Source: Bradyrhizobium sp. LMTR 3
GTDB taxonomy: Bacteria > Pseudomonadota > Alphaproteobacteria > Rhizobiales > Xanthobacteraceae
Assembly: GCF_001693485.1 (NCBI RefSeq)
Contig: NZ_MAXC01000043.1
Coordinates: 496,001 to 560,000, forward strand
Direction of reading: 5' to 3'
DNA: 64,000 bases
Every line of letters begins with the position of its first letter. Within the stretch, counting starts at the first letter, position 1. Below are positions 1-12,198 of this stretch, piece by piece. The notes beneath the pieces were generated by a model. That model was given only the letters and a program-made list of their open reading frames with translations. It had not been told where the DNA came from and ran no database searches. Position numbers and translations under genes: made by a program.

Positions 1-1253
1 GCGATCGCAATGGTGCGCGCCATGCCGTCGATGTCGTGCGGATTGACCAAGAGCGCAGTGTCGAGTTCGTTGGCGGCGCCGGCGAATTTCGACAGCACGA
101 GCACGCCGGGGTCGACCGGGTTCTGCGCGGCGACATATTCCTTGGCGACGAGATTCATGCCGTCCTGCAGCGGCGTGACCACGCCGACCTGCGCGGTGCG
201 ATAGAGGCCGGCGAGCACGGCCTGGCCGTAACCCTTGTTGAGATAACGGATCGGCGTCCAGTCGACTTCGCCGTGAACGCCATTGACGTCGCTGACCAAC
301 CTTGCGACCTCGCTTTGCAGATTGCCGTAGGCCTCGATCGCACCGCGCGACGGCGTTGCGATCTGCAGCAACGACACCGTGCGCGCCAGCGACGGATGCA
401 AGGTCCACATCCGGTCGAACGCCTTGATGCGGTTGATCAGGCCCTTGGAATAATCCAGCCGGTCGACCCCGATCGCGAGCTTCTCGCCATTCAGGCTGCG
501 CCGCAGCCGCGAGACATCCGGATGGGTCGACGCCTTCGTTGCCAACTGCGCGAATAGCTGGGGATCGATGCCGATCGGAAATACCGCAGCGCGCGTTCGG
601 CCGTAGCGCGAAATGATGACGCCGTCATGCACGACGAGGCCGAGGTCGGACTGCGCGTAAGCCAGGAAGTTCTCGCAGTCTTCCTCGGTCTGGAAGCCGA
701 TCAAATCATAGGCCAGCATCGCCTCGACCAGCTCGCGATGGTGCGGAACGCCTGATATCACCGAGCGGGCCGGCCACGGCGTATGGAGGAAGAAACCGAT
801 CGGCTCGGTGACGCGGAGATCGCGCAGTTCGGCGCCGAGCGCGAGGAAATGATAGTCCTGAATCCAGAACGCCGAATCCGCTTTTCGGAATCGCAACAGC
901 GCACGCGCCATGAAGGCGTTCACTTCGCGATAGCTGAGATAGTCCTCCTGCGAGGCGCGGATCAGATCGGCGCGCGAATGCAGTGCCGGCCATAGTGCGG
1001 AATTCGCAAAACCTTCGTAATAGCCGCCGTAATGCGCGGCCGGCAGGTCCAGCATCGCCAGTGCGCCGGCGCCAAGCGCTTCGATCTCGGCAAATGGTTC
1101 CTTCAGGTTCCCGTCACGAACCCGGCCGCTGGAACCGACCCAGATAGCGCCAGACTTCTCGACAATCGGCAACAACGCCGCCGCGAGTCCCCCCGTCATG
1201 GGTTCGTTGGGTTTTCCGCGCGAAACGCGGTTAGAAACGACGACGAGGTTCAC
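1..1253 (-). CDS. otsA: Trehalose-6-phosphate synthase OtsA (3' end cut by window edge)
   Basis: GT20 glycosyltransferase joining UDP-glucose and glucose-6-phosphate to trehalose-6-phosphate in the cytoplasm. The start is a GTG at 1253, preceded by a strong GGGAGGGG ribosome site; the protein opens VNLVVVSNRVSRGKP and then TGGLAAAL, the classic OtsA N-terminal substrate loop. Further on QDYHFLALGAEL (acceptor/donor region) and FFLHTPWPA are recognisable, and near the window edge LVNPHDIDGMA matches the C-terminal UDP-glucose-binding part. About 417 of the usual 460-490 residues are present; the end lies outside the window. It is the last visible gene of an MFS-otsB-otsA operon, 196 bp after otsB. 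Confidence 0.95.
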   Translation of the reverse strand, partial: MNLVVVSNRVSRGKPNEPMTGGLAAALLPIVEKSGAIWVGSSGRVRDGNLKEPFAEIEALGAGALAMLDLPAAHYGGYYEGFANSALWPALHSRADLIRASQEDYLSYREVNAFMARALLRFRKADSAFWIQDYHFLALGAELRDLRVTEPIGFFLHTPWPARSVISGVPHHRELVEAMLAYDLIGFQTEEDCENFLAYAQSDLGLVVHDGVIISRYGRTRAAVFPIGIDPQLFAQLATKASTHPDVSRLRRSLNGEKLAIGVDRLDYSKGLINRIKAFDRMWTLHPSLARTVSLLQIATPSRGAIEAYGNLQSEVARLVSDVNGVHGEVDWTPIRYLNKGYGQAVLAGLYRTAQVGVVTPLQDGMNLVAKEYVAAQNPVDPGVLVLSKFAGAANELDTALLVNPHDIDGMARTIAI

Positions 1254-1449
1254 AGGTCCCCTCCCGTTGATACGCCCGCATTAACAGCCATTCATCAATA
1301 TGGTTCCTGATCACCCTTTCAACGAATTGAAACCAAATTCGGGCTGCGGCATGCAGGAACTCACCGGAACTCACGAAAAATAAAATTTACCGCGAACCTC
1401 GGCATCAAGCGCGAGAATCTGTGTTCGAATCTCGTCGAGACGAAAGACA

Positions 1450-2289
1450 TTATGGCAGCGGTGCGTCCCTTTCGTCATCAAGCAGGTGTGTAAGGAATTC
1501 CCTGACGTCGCTGGGCGCATCGAAGTGCCCGGCCACGCCTTTGGCACGGCGGCCGACGGAGAAGGCGAGGCCATCGAGGTCGGGCATGATCGCAAAGACG
1601 CTCTCGTCGGTAACGTCGTCGCCGATGAAGAACGGACGGCGCCCCTTGAACGGCTCGCGCGTCATCAATTCGCGCACCCCGCTCGCCTTGGTGAAGCCTG
1701 AGTGCTTGATCTCGCAGACACATTTGCCGGGCAACACTTCGATCGGCGCATTGGGCAGATCGGCCCTGATCAGCGACACCGCTGCATAAATCGCCTTCTC
1801 GGCATGCGGCGCGAGGCGATAGTGCAGCGCCAGCGAGTAGCCCTTGTCCTCCAGCAATATTCCCGGACTGAGCTTTGCGATCGCCGCCAGCCGTCGCTTC
1901 AACTCCTTGTCCATCGGCGGGGCGTGGGCGGCCACCGCCTCGCTATCCGGCTCGATCCGCATTTCGGCGCCGTGGCCGCCGACGGCCGGGAATTGATCGG
2001 GCGCGAAAATCAGGTCGATATCGTTGAGCGAGCGGCCGCTGACCAGCGCCAACGCGCCGTTGGTCCTTTGGAGCAGACGATTCAACGTCTTTGACAAGCC
2101 CGGCGGCACCCAGACTTCGCGCGGCGTCGGCATCAGATCGAGCAGCGTGCCGTCGATGTCGAGCAGAACGGCAGTTTCGCTCAAGTGCGGCACCAGCGAG
2201 CGCGGCACCGGAACGGTCTCTTCCACGACCTCTTCTTCACCGGCGATATCATCTTCCAATGGCATTTCCGCCAGATCCTCATTCATCAT
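1450..2289 (-). CDS. otsB: Trehalose-6-phosphate phosphatase OtsB
   Basis: HAD-superfamily phosphatase that removes phosphate from trehalose-6-phosphate, giving the compatible solute trehalose. The 279-residue protein shows HAD motif I as LLDIDGTLLD (nucleophile D44, acid/base D46), motif II in the LVSGRS segment, and motif III/IV as FIGDDVTDESVF near the C-terminus. An acidic N-terminal extension of about 35 residues precedes the catalytic core. Two ATG codons in tandem (2289 and 2286) follow a GGATGAG ribosome site. It begins only 6 bp after the stop of the MFS gene and is followed by otsA, so the three are probably co-transcribed. Confidence 0.95.
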   Translation of the reverse strand: MMNEDLAEMPLEDDIAGEEEVVEETVPVPRSLVPHLSETAVLLDIDGTLLDLMPTPREVWVPPGLSKTLNRLLQRTNGALALVSGRSLNDIDLIFAPDQFPAVGGHGAEMRIEPDSEAVAAHAPPMDKELKRRLAAIAKLSPGILLEDKGYSLALHYRLAPHAEKAIYAAVSLIRADLPNAPIEVLPGKCVCEIKHSGFTKASGVRELMTREPFKGRRPFFIGDDVTDESVFAIMPDLDGLAFSVGRRAKGVAGHFDAPSDVREFLTHLLDDERDAPLP

Positions 2290-2295
2290 CTCATC

Positions 2296-3795
2296 CTACT
2301 CCACACATGCTAGCGGCCGTGCGACAGATTCGAGCGATTTGCGCTCGGCCGCAATGGCATACCGCCACGCGACAGCGGCGGCCACGATCATCAATGCCGC
2401 CCCTAAGAGGTAGCCGGCGAAAACGGTGTTGCGCGATCCGGTATCGATCAGGGCGCCGAATAGCGCCGGTCCTACCACGCCGCCAATGCCCGTTCCGATC
2501 GCATAGAACAGCGCAATCGCGAGTGCGCGTACCTCCAGCGGAAACGTCTCGCTGACGGTGAGATAGGCCGCGCTCGCCGCCGGCGAAGCAAAGAAGAAGA
2601 TCACCATCCAGGCGATGGTCTGGGTCTGCGCGCTCAAGACATCGATCGAGAACAGATAGCCCGACAGCGCGAGTAGCAGACCGGAGACACCATAGGTGGT
2701 CGCGATCATCGCGCGGCGACCTAGCGTATCGAAGAGACGGCCGAGCAACAAGGGCCCGAGGAAATTGCCCGCCGCAAAAGGCAGGATGTACCAGCCGACG
2801 TCATTTGACGGAATGCCGAAGAAATCGGTCAGCACCAGCGCGAAGGTGAAGAAGATGGCGTTGTAGAAGAATGCCTGCGAGGCCATCAGCACCAATCCAA
2901 CCATCGAACGCTGCCGGTAGGTCGTGAACAGCGTATGCGCCACCTCACCAAGCGGCGTGTGGCTGCGCATCCGTAAGCGGATCTTCGGGAATACCTGATC
3001 GGCCGGATGATCCGGGTGTCTCATCGACGATCTCTCGATACCGTCGACAATCGCGTGCGCCTCCTCGGGACGGCCATGGATCATCAGCCAGCGCGGGCTT
3101 TCCGGAATCCACATCCGCATCACGAAGACAATCAGGCCGAGGGCGGCGCCGATGAAATAGGCCATCCGCCAGCCGAGATCCGGCGCCAGCACGTTGGGAT
3201 CGAGCAGCACGATGGCGGCGACCGCGCCGATCGCAGCCCCAATCCAGAAGCTGCCGTTGATCACGAGATCGGTCCAGCCGCGGTAGCGCGCCGGCACCAA
3301 CTCCTGAATCGTCGAATTGATCGCGGTATATTCGCCGCCGATGCCCGCCCCGGTCAGGAAACGAAACAGCGCGTAACTCGCGATGTTCCACGACAGCGCA
3401 GTGGCGGCGGTCGCGCTGAGATAGACCGCGAGCGTGATGAAGAACAGTTTCTTGCGCCCGATCCGGTCCGTCAGCCAGCCGAAACCGAGAGCGCCGAGCA
3501 CGGCGCCGGCAAGATAGGCGCTGTTGGCGAGGCCAACATCGAAATTCGAGAATTGCAGCGTCGGGCTCTCCTTCAGCGCGCCCGACAAGGCGCCCGCCAG
3601 CGTGACTTCCAGCCCGTCGAGAATCCAGGTGATGCCGAGTGCGGCCACGACGCGGGTATGAAAGCCGCCCCAACGCAGGCAATCGAGCCGCGTGGGTATG
3701 CTGGTCTCGATGACGCGAGCATTGTCCTGCTCCAGCGACGTAACGGACGCGCTTTCAGCCACTGCCGCCCCCTGCCGTATCGCTTTCACATCCAT
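2296..3795 (-). CDS. MFS transporter, sugar/metabolite:proton symporter-like
   Basis: Twelve-helix major facilitator of about 499 residues. The signature between TM2 and TM3 is visible as GWLTDRIGRKKLFF, its C-terminal-half copy as GRLFDTLGRRAMIA, and the helix 6-7 loop carries PESPRWLMIHGRPEEA, typical of the sugar porter/metabolite:H+ symporter families. The ATG at 3795 (MDVKAI) is preferred; a TTG at 3864 in the same frame would add 23 residues, and neither has a convincing ribosome site. Its tight coupling to otsB suggests a role linked to trehalose or osmotic stress, but the substrate cannot be read from the sequence. Confidence 0.88.
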   Translation of the reverse strand: MDVKAIRQGAAVAESASVTSLEQDNARVIETSIPTRLDCLRWGGFHTRVVAALGITWILDGLEVTLAGALSGALKESPTLQFSNFDVGLANSAYLAGAVLGALGFGWLTDRIGRKKLFFITLAVYLSATAATALSWNIASYALFRFLTGAGIGGEYTAINSTIQELVPARYRGWTDLVINGSFWIGAAIGAVAAIVLLDPNVLAPDLGWRMAYFIGAALGLIVFVMRMWIPESPRWLMIHGRPEEAHAIVDGIERSSMRHPDHPADQVFPKIRLRMRSHTPLGEVAHTLFTTYRQRSMVGLVLMASQAFFYNAIFFTFALVLTDFFGIPSNDVGWYILPFAAGNFLGPLLLGRLFDTLGRRAMIATTYGVSGLLLALSGYLFSIDVLSAQTQTIAWMVIFFFASPAASAAYLTVSETFPLEVRALAIALFYAIGTGIGGVVGPALFGALIDTGSRNTVFAGYLLGAALMIVAAAVAWRYAIAAERKSLESVARPLACVE

Positions 3796-3995
3796 CGGAT
3801 TTAGCCAATGAAAAAACACCCCGGAACGCCCCAGCCCCAGGGTTTTCACGCTCAATTGCGGCAAACATGATGCCCGCCGTGAAGATAACGCCCTTCAGAG
3901 GATGCGGTTCCGGAGACTTTCGCATGGCGAAATTGCATAGCTGTTGCCGTGCTCTGCGTATCGTGCGGGGTATTGGATACGCAGCGTGCCCTCCA

Positions 3996-4050
3996 CGTCA
4001 TTGCGAGCCATCGGGCGCGCATTCGCGCGACCCGTTGGTTCGCAATGACG
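3996..4050. repeat. Short palindromic intergenic repeat (CGTCATTGCGA type)
   Basis: CGTCATTGCGAGCC at the left end is mirrored by GGTTCGCAATGACG at the right end, with a GC-rich middle. The same termini recur at 36375-36459 and in part at 48186-48252. The stretch 3796-4151 between the MFS gene and the DUF3175 gene holds this element and otherwise nothing I can identify. Confidence 0.75.
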
Positions 4051-4151
4051 TTGAAGTACCGCAGCTCACCACGACTGTCATACCCCGCGACGCATGAAGG
4101 GAACCGAACAATCGGGCGGCCGTTTTCGGCAAAACAGCAATGGAGTCGAAC

Positions 4152-4502
4152 ATGGCTGAACGGCGAAAAGCCACACCACGGAAGACCGCAGCCCGGAAGA
4201 GCAGCCGCACGACAACGGCGAAGAAACCATCGCCGAAACGGTGGTCGCAACGCGTAACACGGGAAAGCGACGCGCTCGATCTGAAGCGCGGCGTCTTCAA
4301 GCAGACCAGCGCGAAGAAGATCGCCGCATCGCTCAAGCGCTCCGCCGAGCACAGTACGCGCCGCAAGTCAGGCGCCTATCGGTCGGCGCTCTCGATGCTG
4401 ACCTTCTACATCAACCGCGCCGGCAAGACGTTGCCGAAAACACAGCGCGCGCGACTGGAGCGCGCGAAGGTGGAGCTGAAGCATCAGTTCGGAAGGGAGT
4501 GA
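4152..4502 (+). CDS. DUF3175 family small basic protein
   Basis: Protein of 116 residues, very rich in Lys and Arg. After a low-complexity basic N-terminus (to about residue 28) comes the block KRWSQRVTRESDALDL, then KIAASLKRSAE and SALSMLTFYINRAGK, which I recognise as the DUF3175 family; its biochemical role is unknown. The ATG at 4152 is chosen because TGGAG lies six bases upstream; an ATG at 4140 in frame would add four residues. High net charge suggests nucleic-acid binding, but that is inference. It stands alone, flanked by palindromic repeats on both sides. Confidence 0.8.
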   Translation: MAERRKATPRKTAARKSSRTTTAKKPSPKRWSQRVTRESDALDLKRGVFKQTSAKKIAASLKRSAEHSTRRKSGAYRSALSMLTFYINRAGKTLPKTQRARLERAKVELKHQFGRE

Positions 4503-4505
4503 CCT

Positions 4506-4623
4506 GTCGTCCCTGCGAACGCAGGGACCTATACGCCGCGGCCACTTGCAAGAGGCACGCGGTTGGTTGCTCGGCAACAATGGTCTGCGGTGGTTATGGG
4601 CCCCTGCGTTCGCAGGGGCGACA
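4506..4623. repeat. Paired CCCTGCGAACGCAGGG hairpin repeats
   Basis: Two short hairpins, GTCCCTGCGAACGCAGGGAC (about 4509-4528) and CCCCTGCGTTCGCAGGGG (about 4601-4618), bracket an 80-bp spacer and together form a longer dyad. They lie between the convergent DUF3175 and chemoreceptor genes and could act as a bidirectional terminator. Related copies occur at 36155-36318 and near 49520. Confidence 0.7.
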
Positions 4624-4624
4624 A

Positions 4625-6661
4625 TCACGCTGCCCTGATATTCGCCATGAAGCGATCGAGTTCTTCGCGAAGCCGCGTGCTTTCGCTGGATAGCGTGCGG
4701 GCCGAATTCAGCACTTCCTCGGACGCCGATCCGGTTTCGGTCGCGCCGCGGTTGACGTGCATGACGTTGGCGGCGGCCTCCTGCGTGCCTTCCGCGACGT
4801 TCTGGACGCTGCGCGCAATTTCCTGCGTTGCCGCGCTCTGCTGCTCGACGGCGCTGGCGATCGTCGCGGCGATGTCGGAGATCCTGCCGATGGTGCCGCC
4901 GATCTCCTTGATCGCGGCAACCGATTCCTGCGTAGCGCCCTGCATGCCCGAAATGTGACTGGAAATCTCGTCGGTCGCCTTCGCGGTCTGGCTGGCGAGC
5001 GATTTGACTTCGGATGCAACCACGGCAAAGCCGCGGCCGGCATCGCCGGCGCGGGCGGCCTCGATGGTGGCGTTCAGCGCCAAAAGGTTGGTCTGCTCGG
5101 CAATCGCCGTGATCAGCTTAACCACGTCGCCGATTTCCTGCGCGGCACGCGACAGCTTGCCGATCCGCCCGTCGGTCTGTTCGGCCTGACGCACGGCGGC
5201 CTCTGCAATCTGGCTGGATTCCTTGACGCGCCGCCCGATCTCGTCGACGGAAGCTGACAGCTCCTCGGTCGCGGACGCCACCGACTGCATGTTGGTGGAG
5301 GCTTCTTCCGAGGCGCCGGCGACCTGGCTCGAGAGGCTCTGGGTGGTTTCCGCCGTCCGCGTCAGCTTGCCGGCAGCGGATTCGAGTTGCACGGCCGAGG
5401 ACGACACGTTGGAAACGATGGCGCCGACTGCAGCTTCGAATTCGTCGGCGAAGCGAATGAGTTCGGCGCGCCGCGCGGCACTCGCCGCCTTGTTCTGCGC
5501 TTCCTGGGTGGCGGCATCGCGCTCGGCGCGGGCGATCGCCTGCACCTTGAACTCCTCGACCGCGCTTGCCATCTCGCCCAGTTCGTCCTTGCGGCCGAGG
5601 CCGGGCAGCACGACTTCGAAATTGCCGGCGGCAAGTTCGCGCATCGCGTTGCACATCGCGATCATCGGCCGGGATATGCCCTTGCCGAGGAAGAAGGCCC
5701 AGACACAACCGAGCAGAAAGCCGCCGGCGGCAAGGATCAGGATCAGCCGCTCGGTCTCGCCGATGGTCGCGTCCGACTCGGCTTCGAGCCGTTTCTGATC
5801 GGCCAGGAGGTCAGACTTCATGGCGCCCGAGCCCTTGTTGATAGCGGCGGCCGATTCCGTCATCTCCAGCGTCAGCTCGTCGATCTCCTTGGAATTGTCG
5901 ACCAGCTTGGCGAGCGACTTCTGGTATTCCTCCAGCATGCCGGAGATTTCCTTGATCCCCTCGCGGATCTTTTCGTTGTTCGACGAAATCGCCTTGAGCG
6001 CGTTCTCGACGAATTTCAGGCGCGCCATTGCGCTGGCAGCGACCGTCTTATCCGAATTGACCACGAACGTATTGGCAAGCGCAGTGACCGCCTGAAACTG
6101 TTCGGTCACCTTCTTCGCGCCGAGCGTGATCACCGGCATTTCGTCATCGTCGGCATTGCTCGGGAGATCGTCCAGCTTGTAGCGCAGCGAGTTGCCGGTG
6201 CGGGTGAGCTGGTTCTGCGTGATGCGCGCACTCTCGTCCTTCACCTTGACGATGTCGGCGAAAATCTTGGTGAAGGCGCGGAACTCCCGCTCCAGTTTCG
6301 CGACCTGCTCGAGCCGCGTCGGATTGGTGGTCCCCTTCATCGAGGCAATGATTGCGTCCTTCAGGGCGGCTTCGGCGGCCAGCGCCGCCTTGCCGTCCTC
6401 TTCCTTTCCGGTCGCCACGAAATAGCGGGCCAGTGACCGGTAGGAAATCAGTTCGCGGTCGATGTCGCGTGACAGATCGGCCTCCAGCACGCTGCGCCGG
6501 TAGGACTCCACGCCGGCCGAAACCCGCTCGAACCCGAGATAGGCAAACCCCATGCTGGCGGCCGAAATCGCCAGCACGACGGCAAAGCCGAGCATGATCT
6601 TGGCGCGGAACCGCAGGGTCGGGAGCTTGAAAGACGAGCCGCCACGCTTCAGAAATCGCAC
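4625..6661 (-). CDS. Methyl-accepting chemotaxis protein, HBM-like sensor
   Basis: Inner-membrane chemoreceptor of 678 residues that would signal through CheA/CheW. TM1 spans roughly residues 22-44 and TM2 about 305-325. The long (~260 aa), mostly helical periplasmic part between them fits a helical bimodular (HBM) type sensor. A HAMP domain follows (about 326-378), then the signalling domain with the diagnostic hairpin tip EQTNLLALNATIEAARAG and AGRGFAVVASEVKSLA. Start is GTG at 6661, directly preceded by the run GGGGGGTGAC. No other chemotaxis gene is nearby, so it is an orphan receptor; the ligand is unknown. Confidence 0.93.
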   Translation of the reverse strand: MRFLKRGGSSFKLPTLRFRAKIMLGFAVVLAISAASMGFAYLGFERVSAGVESYRRSVLEADLSRDIDRELISYRSLARYFVATGKEEDGKAALAAEAALKDAIIASMKGTTNPTRLEQVAKLEREFRAFTKIFADIVKVKDESARITQNQLTRTGNSLRYKLDDLPSNADDDEMPVITLGAKKVTEQFQAVTALANTFVVNSDKTVAASAMARLKFVENALKAISSNNEKIREGIKEISGMLEEYQKSLAKLVDNSKEIDELTLEMTESAAAINKGSGAMKSDLLADQKRLEAESDATIGETERLILILAAGGFLLGCVWAFFLGKGISRPMIAMCNAMRELAAGNFEVVLPGLGRKDELGEMASAVEEFKVQAIARAERDAATQEAQNKAASAARRAELIRFADEFEAAVGAIVSNVSSSAVQLESAAGKLTRTAETTQSLSSQVAGASEEASTNMQSVASATEELSASVDEIGRRVKESSQIAEAAVRQAEQTDGRIGKLSRAAQEIGDVVKLITAIAEQTNLLALNATIEAARAGDAGRGFAVVASEVKSLASQTAKATDEISSHISGMQGATQESVAAIKEIGGTIGRISDIAATIASAVEQQSAATQEIARSVQNVAEGTQEAAANVMHVNRGATETGSASEEVLNSARTLSSESTRLREELDRFMANIRAA

Positions 6662-6784
6662 GTCACCCCCCGTTTTCGTTCTGAAGAACAGGCATCGGAG
6701 GCGCAGCCCCCGATCCGGTGCGCAAAGTTAAGGCAGAATGGATAAGGGCGGGTAAATCTGGGCAAACTTGCAAGGGTGCGGGGC

Positions 6785-6947
6785 TTATCCTCCCTGGAGG
6801 GGAAGAGTCGGCTCACATGAAGCGCAGCGAAATGTGAGACGGGGTGGGGTGATCTCTCAGCTCGGGCACCGTTGGACGTGGAGAGACCGTCACCCCATTT
6901 CATGAGCGTCGACCCTCCCCCTCCAGGGGCCCTCCAGGGGAGGATAA
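6785..6947. repeat. Long palindromic mosaic repeat (CCCTCC..GGAGGG family)
   Basis: An imperfect 160-bp inverted repeat: the ATCCTCCCTGGAGG end is mirrored by CTCCAGGGGAGGATA, and the inner arm GGTGGGGTGATCTCTC is mirrored in GAGAGACCGTCACCCC. The same family occurs at 15771-15932 and 46118-46312. It fills most of the 430-bp gap between the chemoreceptor and the molybdenum hydroxylase operon. Confidence 0.85.
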
Positions 6948-7090
6948 GAAAAAATTCGCGCCGAGAGTCATCGGCACGCGCACGCGCGCCAATGTCATCA
7001 CAATGACCGTGCCGACCAAAATCCTAGTTGCAAGTTCCTTCGCCGCTGTTTCTAATTGGAATAATTATAAAACATCGGGAGGTACCACGC

Positions 7091-7576
<486 letters not shown>

Positions 7577-7659
7577 CTGCCGCGGACCAGCATTTTTCGA
7601 ATTCAACCCCGCGGTTCGAAAGAAGTCGCGGAAACAACAATTCCGGTCGGGAGGACACA

Positions 7660-10005
<2,346 letters not shown>

Positions 10006-10020
10006 GAGGGGAGCACAGCC

Positions 10021-10821
10021 ATGTACCAGACAACCTATCACCGCCCCTCTTCGGTCGACGAAGCGGCAAGCCTGTTCACCAAGGGTTCGGATGCGAAATA
10101 TTTGGCAGGCGGCCACACGCTCATTCCTGTGATGAAGCAGCGGCTGGCCTCGCCGTCCGACGTCATCGATCTCGGCAAGATCAAGGAGCTGGTCGGCATC
10201 GAGCCAACCGGTGACGGAATAATGATCAAGGCGGCGACGACCCATCACGACGTGGCCTCGAGCGAAACGGTGCAAAAGGCAATCCCGGCGCTGGCCTATC
10301 TCGCCTCGCTGATCGGCGATCCGGCGGTGCGGCATCGCGGCACCATCGGCGGCTCGCTCGCCAATAACGATCCCGCGGCCGACTATCCGGCGGCGGTTCT
10401 GGCGCTTGGCGCCACCGTGAAGACCAACAAGCGTTCGATACCGGCGGATGATTTCTTCAAGGGCCTGTTCTCCACGGCGCTCGATGACGGCGAAATCATC
10501 ACCGTCGTGTCGTTCCCGGTTCAGGCCAAAGCGGGCTACGCGAAGTTCAACCATCCGGCGTCGCGCTTCGCCCTGACCGGCGTGTTCGTCGCAAAAACCC
10601 CGGCGGGTGACGTCCGCGCCGCAGCCACCGGCGCATCGCAAAACGGCGTCATGCGGGTGCCGGCGATCGAGGCGGCGCTGAAGGCCAACTGGTCGGCCGC
10701 CGCGCTCGATAGCCTCAAGATTTCCGCCGACGGCCTGATGAACGACATCCACGGTACGTCGGACTATCGTGCCAATCTGATCAAGGTGATGGCGCAGCGC
10801 GCGGTGACCGCGGCGGGCTGA
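10021..10821 (+). CDS. Cox-type molybdenum hydroxylase, FAD-binding medium subunit (CoxM-like)
   Basis: Flavoprotein subunit of 266 residues in the CoxM/CutM family, accepting electrons from the small subunit. The two FAD contacts are visible: AGGHTLIPVMKQRL near residue 30 and HRGTIGGSLANNDPAADYP near residue 110. The C-terminal part (KAGYAKFNHPASRFAL onwards) is the CO dehydrogenase flavoprotein C-terminal domain. It begins 15 bp after the large-subunit stop, behind GAGGGGAGCACAGCC, and closes the operon; a strong hairpin terminator follows. The S-L-M order fits form II enzymes; form I operons are usually M-S-L. Confidence 0.93.
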   Translation: MYQTTYHRPSSVDEAASLFTKGSDAKYLAGGHTLIPVMKQRLASPSDVIDLGKIKELVGIEPTGDGIMIKAATTHHDVASSETVQKAIPALAYLASLIGDPAVRHRGTIGGSLANNDPAADYPAAVLALGATVKTNKRSIPADDFFKGLFSTALDDGEIITVVSFPVQAKAGYAKFNHPASRFALTGVFVAKTPAGDVRAAATGASQNGVMRVPAIEAALKANWSAAALDSLKISADGLMNDIHGTSDYRANLIKVMAQRAVTAAG

Positions 10822-10847
10822 TAACATCTAAACGCAACTTGTATTCG

Positions 10848-10884
10848 AGCGGCGCGCAGGGATGCGCGCCGCTTTCGTATTTTG
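10848..10884 (+). terminator. Rho-independent terminator of the molybdenum hydroxylase operon
   Basis: Perfect 11-bp stem AGCGGCGCGCA (10848-10858) with its mirror at 10863-10873 and a GGGA loop, followed by TTCGTATTTT. It sits 27 bp after the medium-subunit stop and separates the operon from the CoA-transferase gene. Confidence 0.8.
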
Positions 10885-10982
10885 GCTCGATTCTCGGCAA
10901 AAGAAGCTTGCCAGGGCCTCGCTTCGGCGGGACAATTTAGCTAACCAACTAATTAAGATGTTCCCGTGGGAGAGAAAACAAC

Positions 10983-12089
10983 GTGCTCGATCAACCAGCC
11001 ACCCAGTCCGCCACCCGCACCTCCGGCCCGCTCACAGGCTTCCGCATCGTCGAATTCGCCGGCATCGGCCCGGGCCCGTTCGCCTGCATGATGCTGGCCG
11101 ACATGGGCGCGGAAGTCGTGACGCTCGATCGCGTCGGCGCGAAGAAGAATTTGAAGTCGGTGGCGGGGCGGGGCCGGAAAGTGGTCGAGCTCGACCTCAA
11201 GGACAAGGCCGCGGTCGCGCAGGTGCTCGATCTGCTTAGCTATGCCGACGCGCTGATCGAAGGCTTTCGCCCCGGCGTGATGGAGCGGCTGGGCCTCGGA
11301 CCCGATGTAGTAATGGCCCGCAACCCGCGGCTGGTGTTCGGCCGGATGACCGGCTGGGGCCAGGAAGGCCCGCTGGCGCACGCGGCCGGCCATGACATCA
11401 ATTACATCTCGGTCACCGGCGCGCTTGCGGCGATCGGCACCAAGGAAAAGCCGGTGCCGCCGCTCAACCTCGTCGGCGATTTCGGCGGCGGCGCGCTCTA
11501 TCTCGTGGTCGGCGTGCTGGCGGCGCTATTGGAAGCGTCGAGGTCCGGCAAGGGCCAGGTGGTCGATGCGGCGATGTGCGACGGCGCGGCGTCGCTGATG
11601 TCGATGTTCTTCGACATGACCGCGATCGGCCGCTGGGTCGAAGGCCGCGAGCAGAATTTTCTCGACGGCGGCGCGCATTTCTACGGCGTCTATGAATGCT
11701 CCTGCGGCAACTTCATTTCGATCGGCTCGATCGAACCGCAGTTCTACGCGCTGCTGCGCCAGCATGCCGGCCTCACCGAGGCCGATTTCGACGCCCAGAT
11801 GGACCGCAAGGCCTGGCCGGCGCTGAAGGAGAAGCTCACCAAGGTCTTCAAGAGCAAGACGCGCGAAGATTGGTGCAAGATCATGGAAGGCACCGACATC
11901 TGCTTCGCGCCGATCCTGACCATGGCGGAAGCGCCGAAGCATCCCCACATGGCGGCGCGAAAGATTTTCGTCGAGCGCCACGGCGTGACGCAACCAGCGC
12001 CCGCGCCACGCTTCTCGCGCACGCCGTCGGCGATCCGGGATGCGGAGAAGGCGGAGATTGCCGAATTGATGAGTGCGTGGAAGAGATAG
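10983..12089 (+). CDS. CaiB/BaiF family III CoA-transferase, alpha-methylacyl-CoA racemase-like
   Basis: Protein of 368 residues that either moves CoA between carboxylates or inverts 2-methylacyl-CoA stereocentres. The racemase subgroup is favoured. The segment AGHDINYISVTGAL (His137) and the segment NLVGDFGGGALYLVVG (Asp166) match the catalytic His and Asp of mycobacterial MCR, 29 residues apart as expected (126/156 there). The start is GTG at 10983, with GGGAGAG upstream. It lies behind the terminator of the molybdenum hydroxylase operon, so it is probably its own transcription unit. A role in branched-chain or bile-acid-like acyl-CoA oxidation is possible, but no partner genes are adjacent. 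Confidence 0.9.
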   Translation: MLDQPATQSATRTSGPLTGFRIVEFAGIGPGPFACMMLADMGAEVVTLDRVGAKKNLKSVAGRGRKVVELDLKDKAAVAQVLDLLSYADALIEGFRPGVMERLGLGPDVVMARNPRLVFGRMTGWGQEGPLAHAAGHDINYISVTGALAAIGTKEKPVPPLNLVGDFGGGALYLVVGVLAALLEASRSGKGQVVDAAMCDGAASLMSMFFDMTAIGRWVEGREQNFLDGGAHFYGVYECSCGNFISIGSIEPQFYALLRQHAGLTEADFDAQMDRKAWPALKEKLTKVFKSKTREDWCKIMEGTDICFAPILTMAEAPKHPHMAARKIFVERHGVTQPAPAPRFSRTPSAIRDAEKAEIAELMSAWKR

Positions 12090-12090
12090 C

Positions 12091-12187
12091 CGTCATTCCG
12101 GGGCGCTCGCAAAGCGAGCGAACCCGGAATCTAGAGGTTACGACGTCGAGATTCCGGGTTCGATGCTGCGCATCGCCCCGGAATGAC
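12091..12187. repeat. Palindromic repeat (CGTCATTCCGGGGCG type)
   Basis: CGTCATTCCGGGGCG at the left is mirrored by CGCCCCGGAATGAC at the right, with an inner dyad around CGGAATCT/AGATTCCG. Members of the same family lie at 51893-51974, 56843-56944 and 58101-58176. This copy is between the convergent racemase and hpd genes and could fold as a terminator for both. Confidence 0.85.
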
Positions 12188-12198
12188 AACGCTGGGTG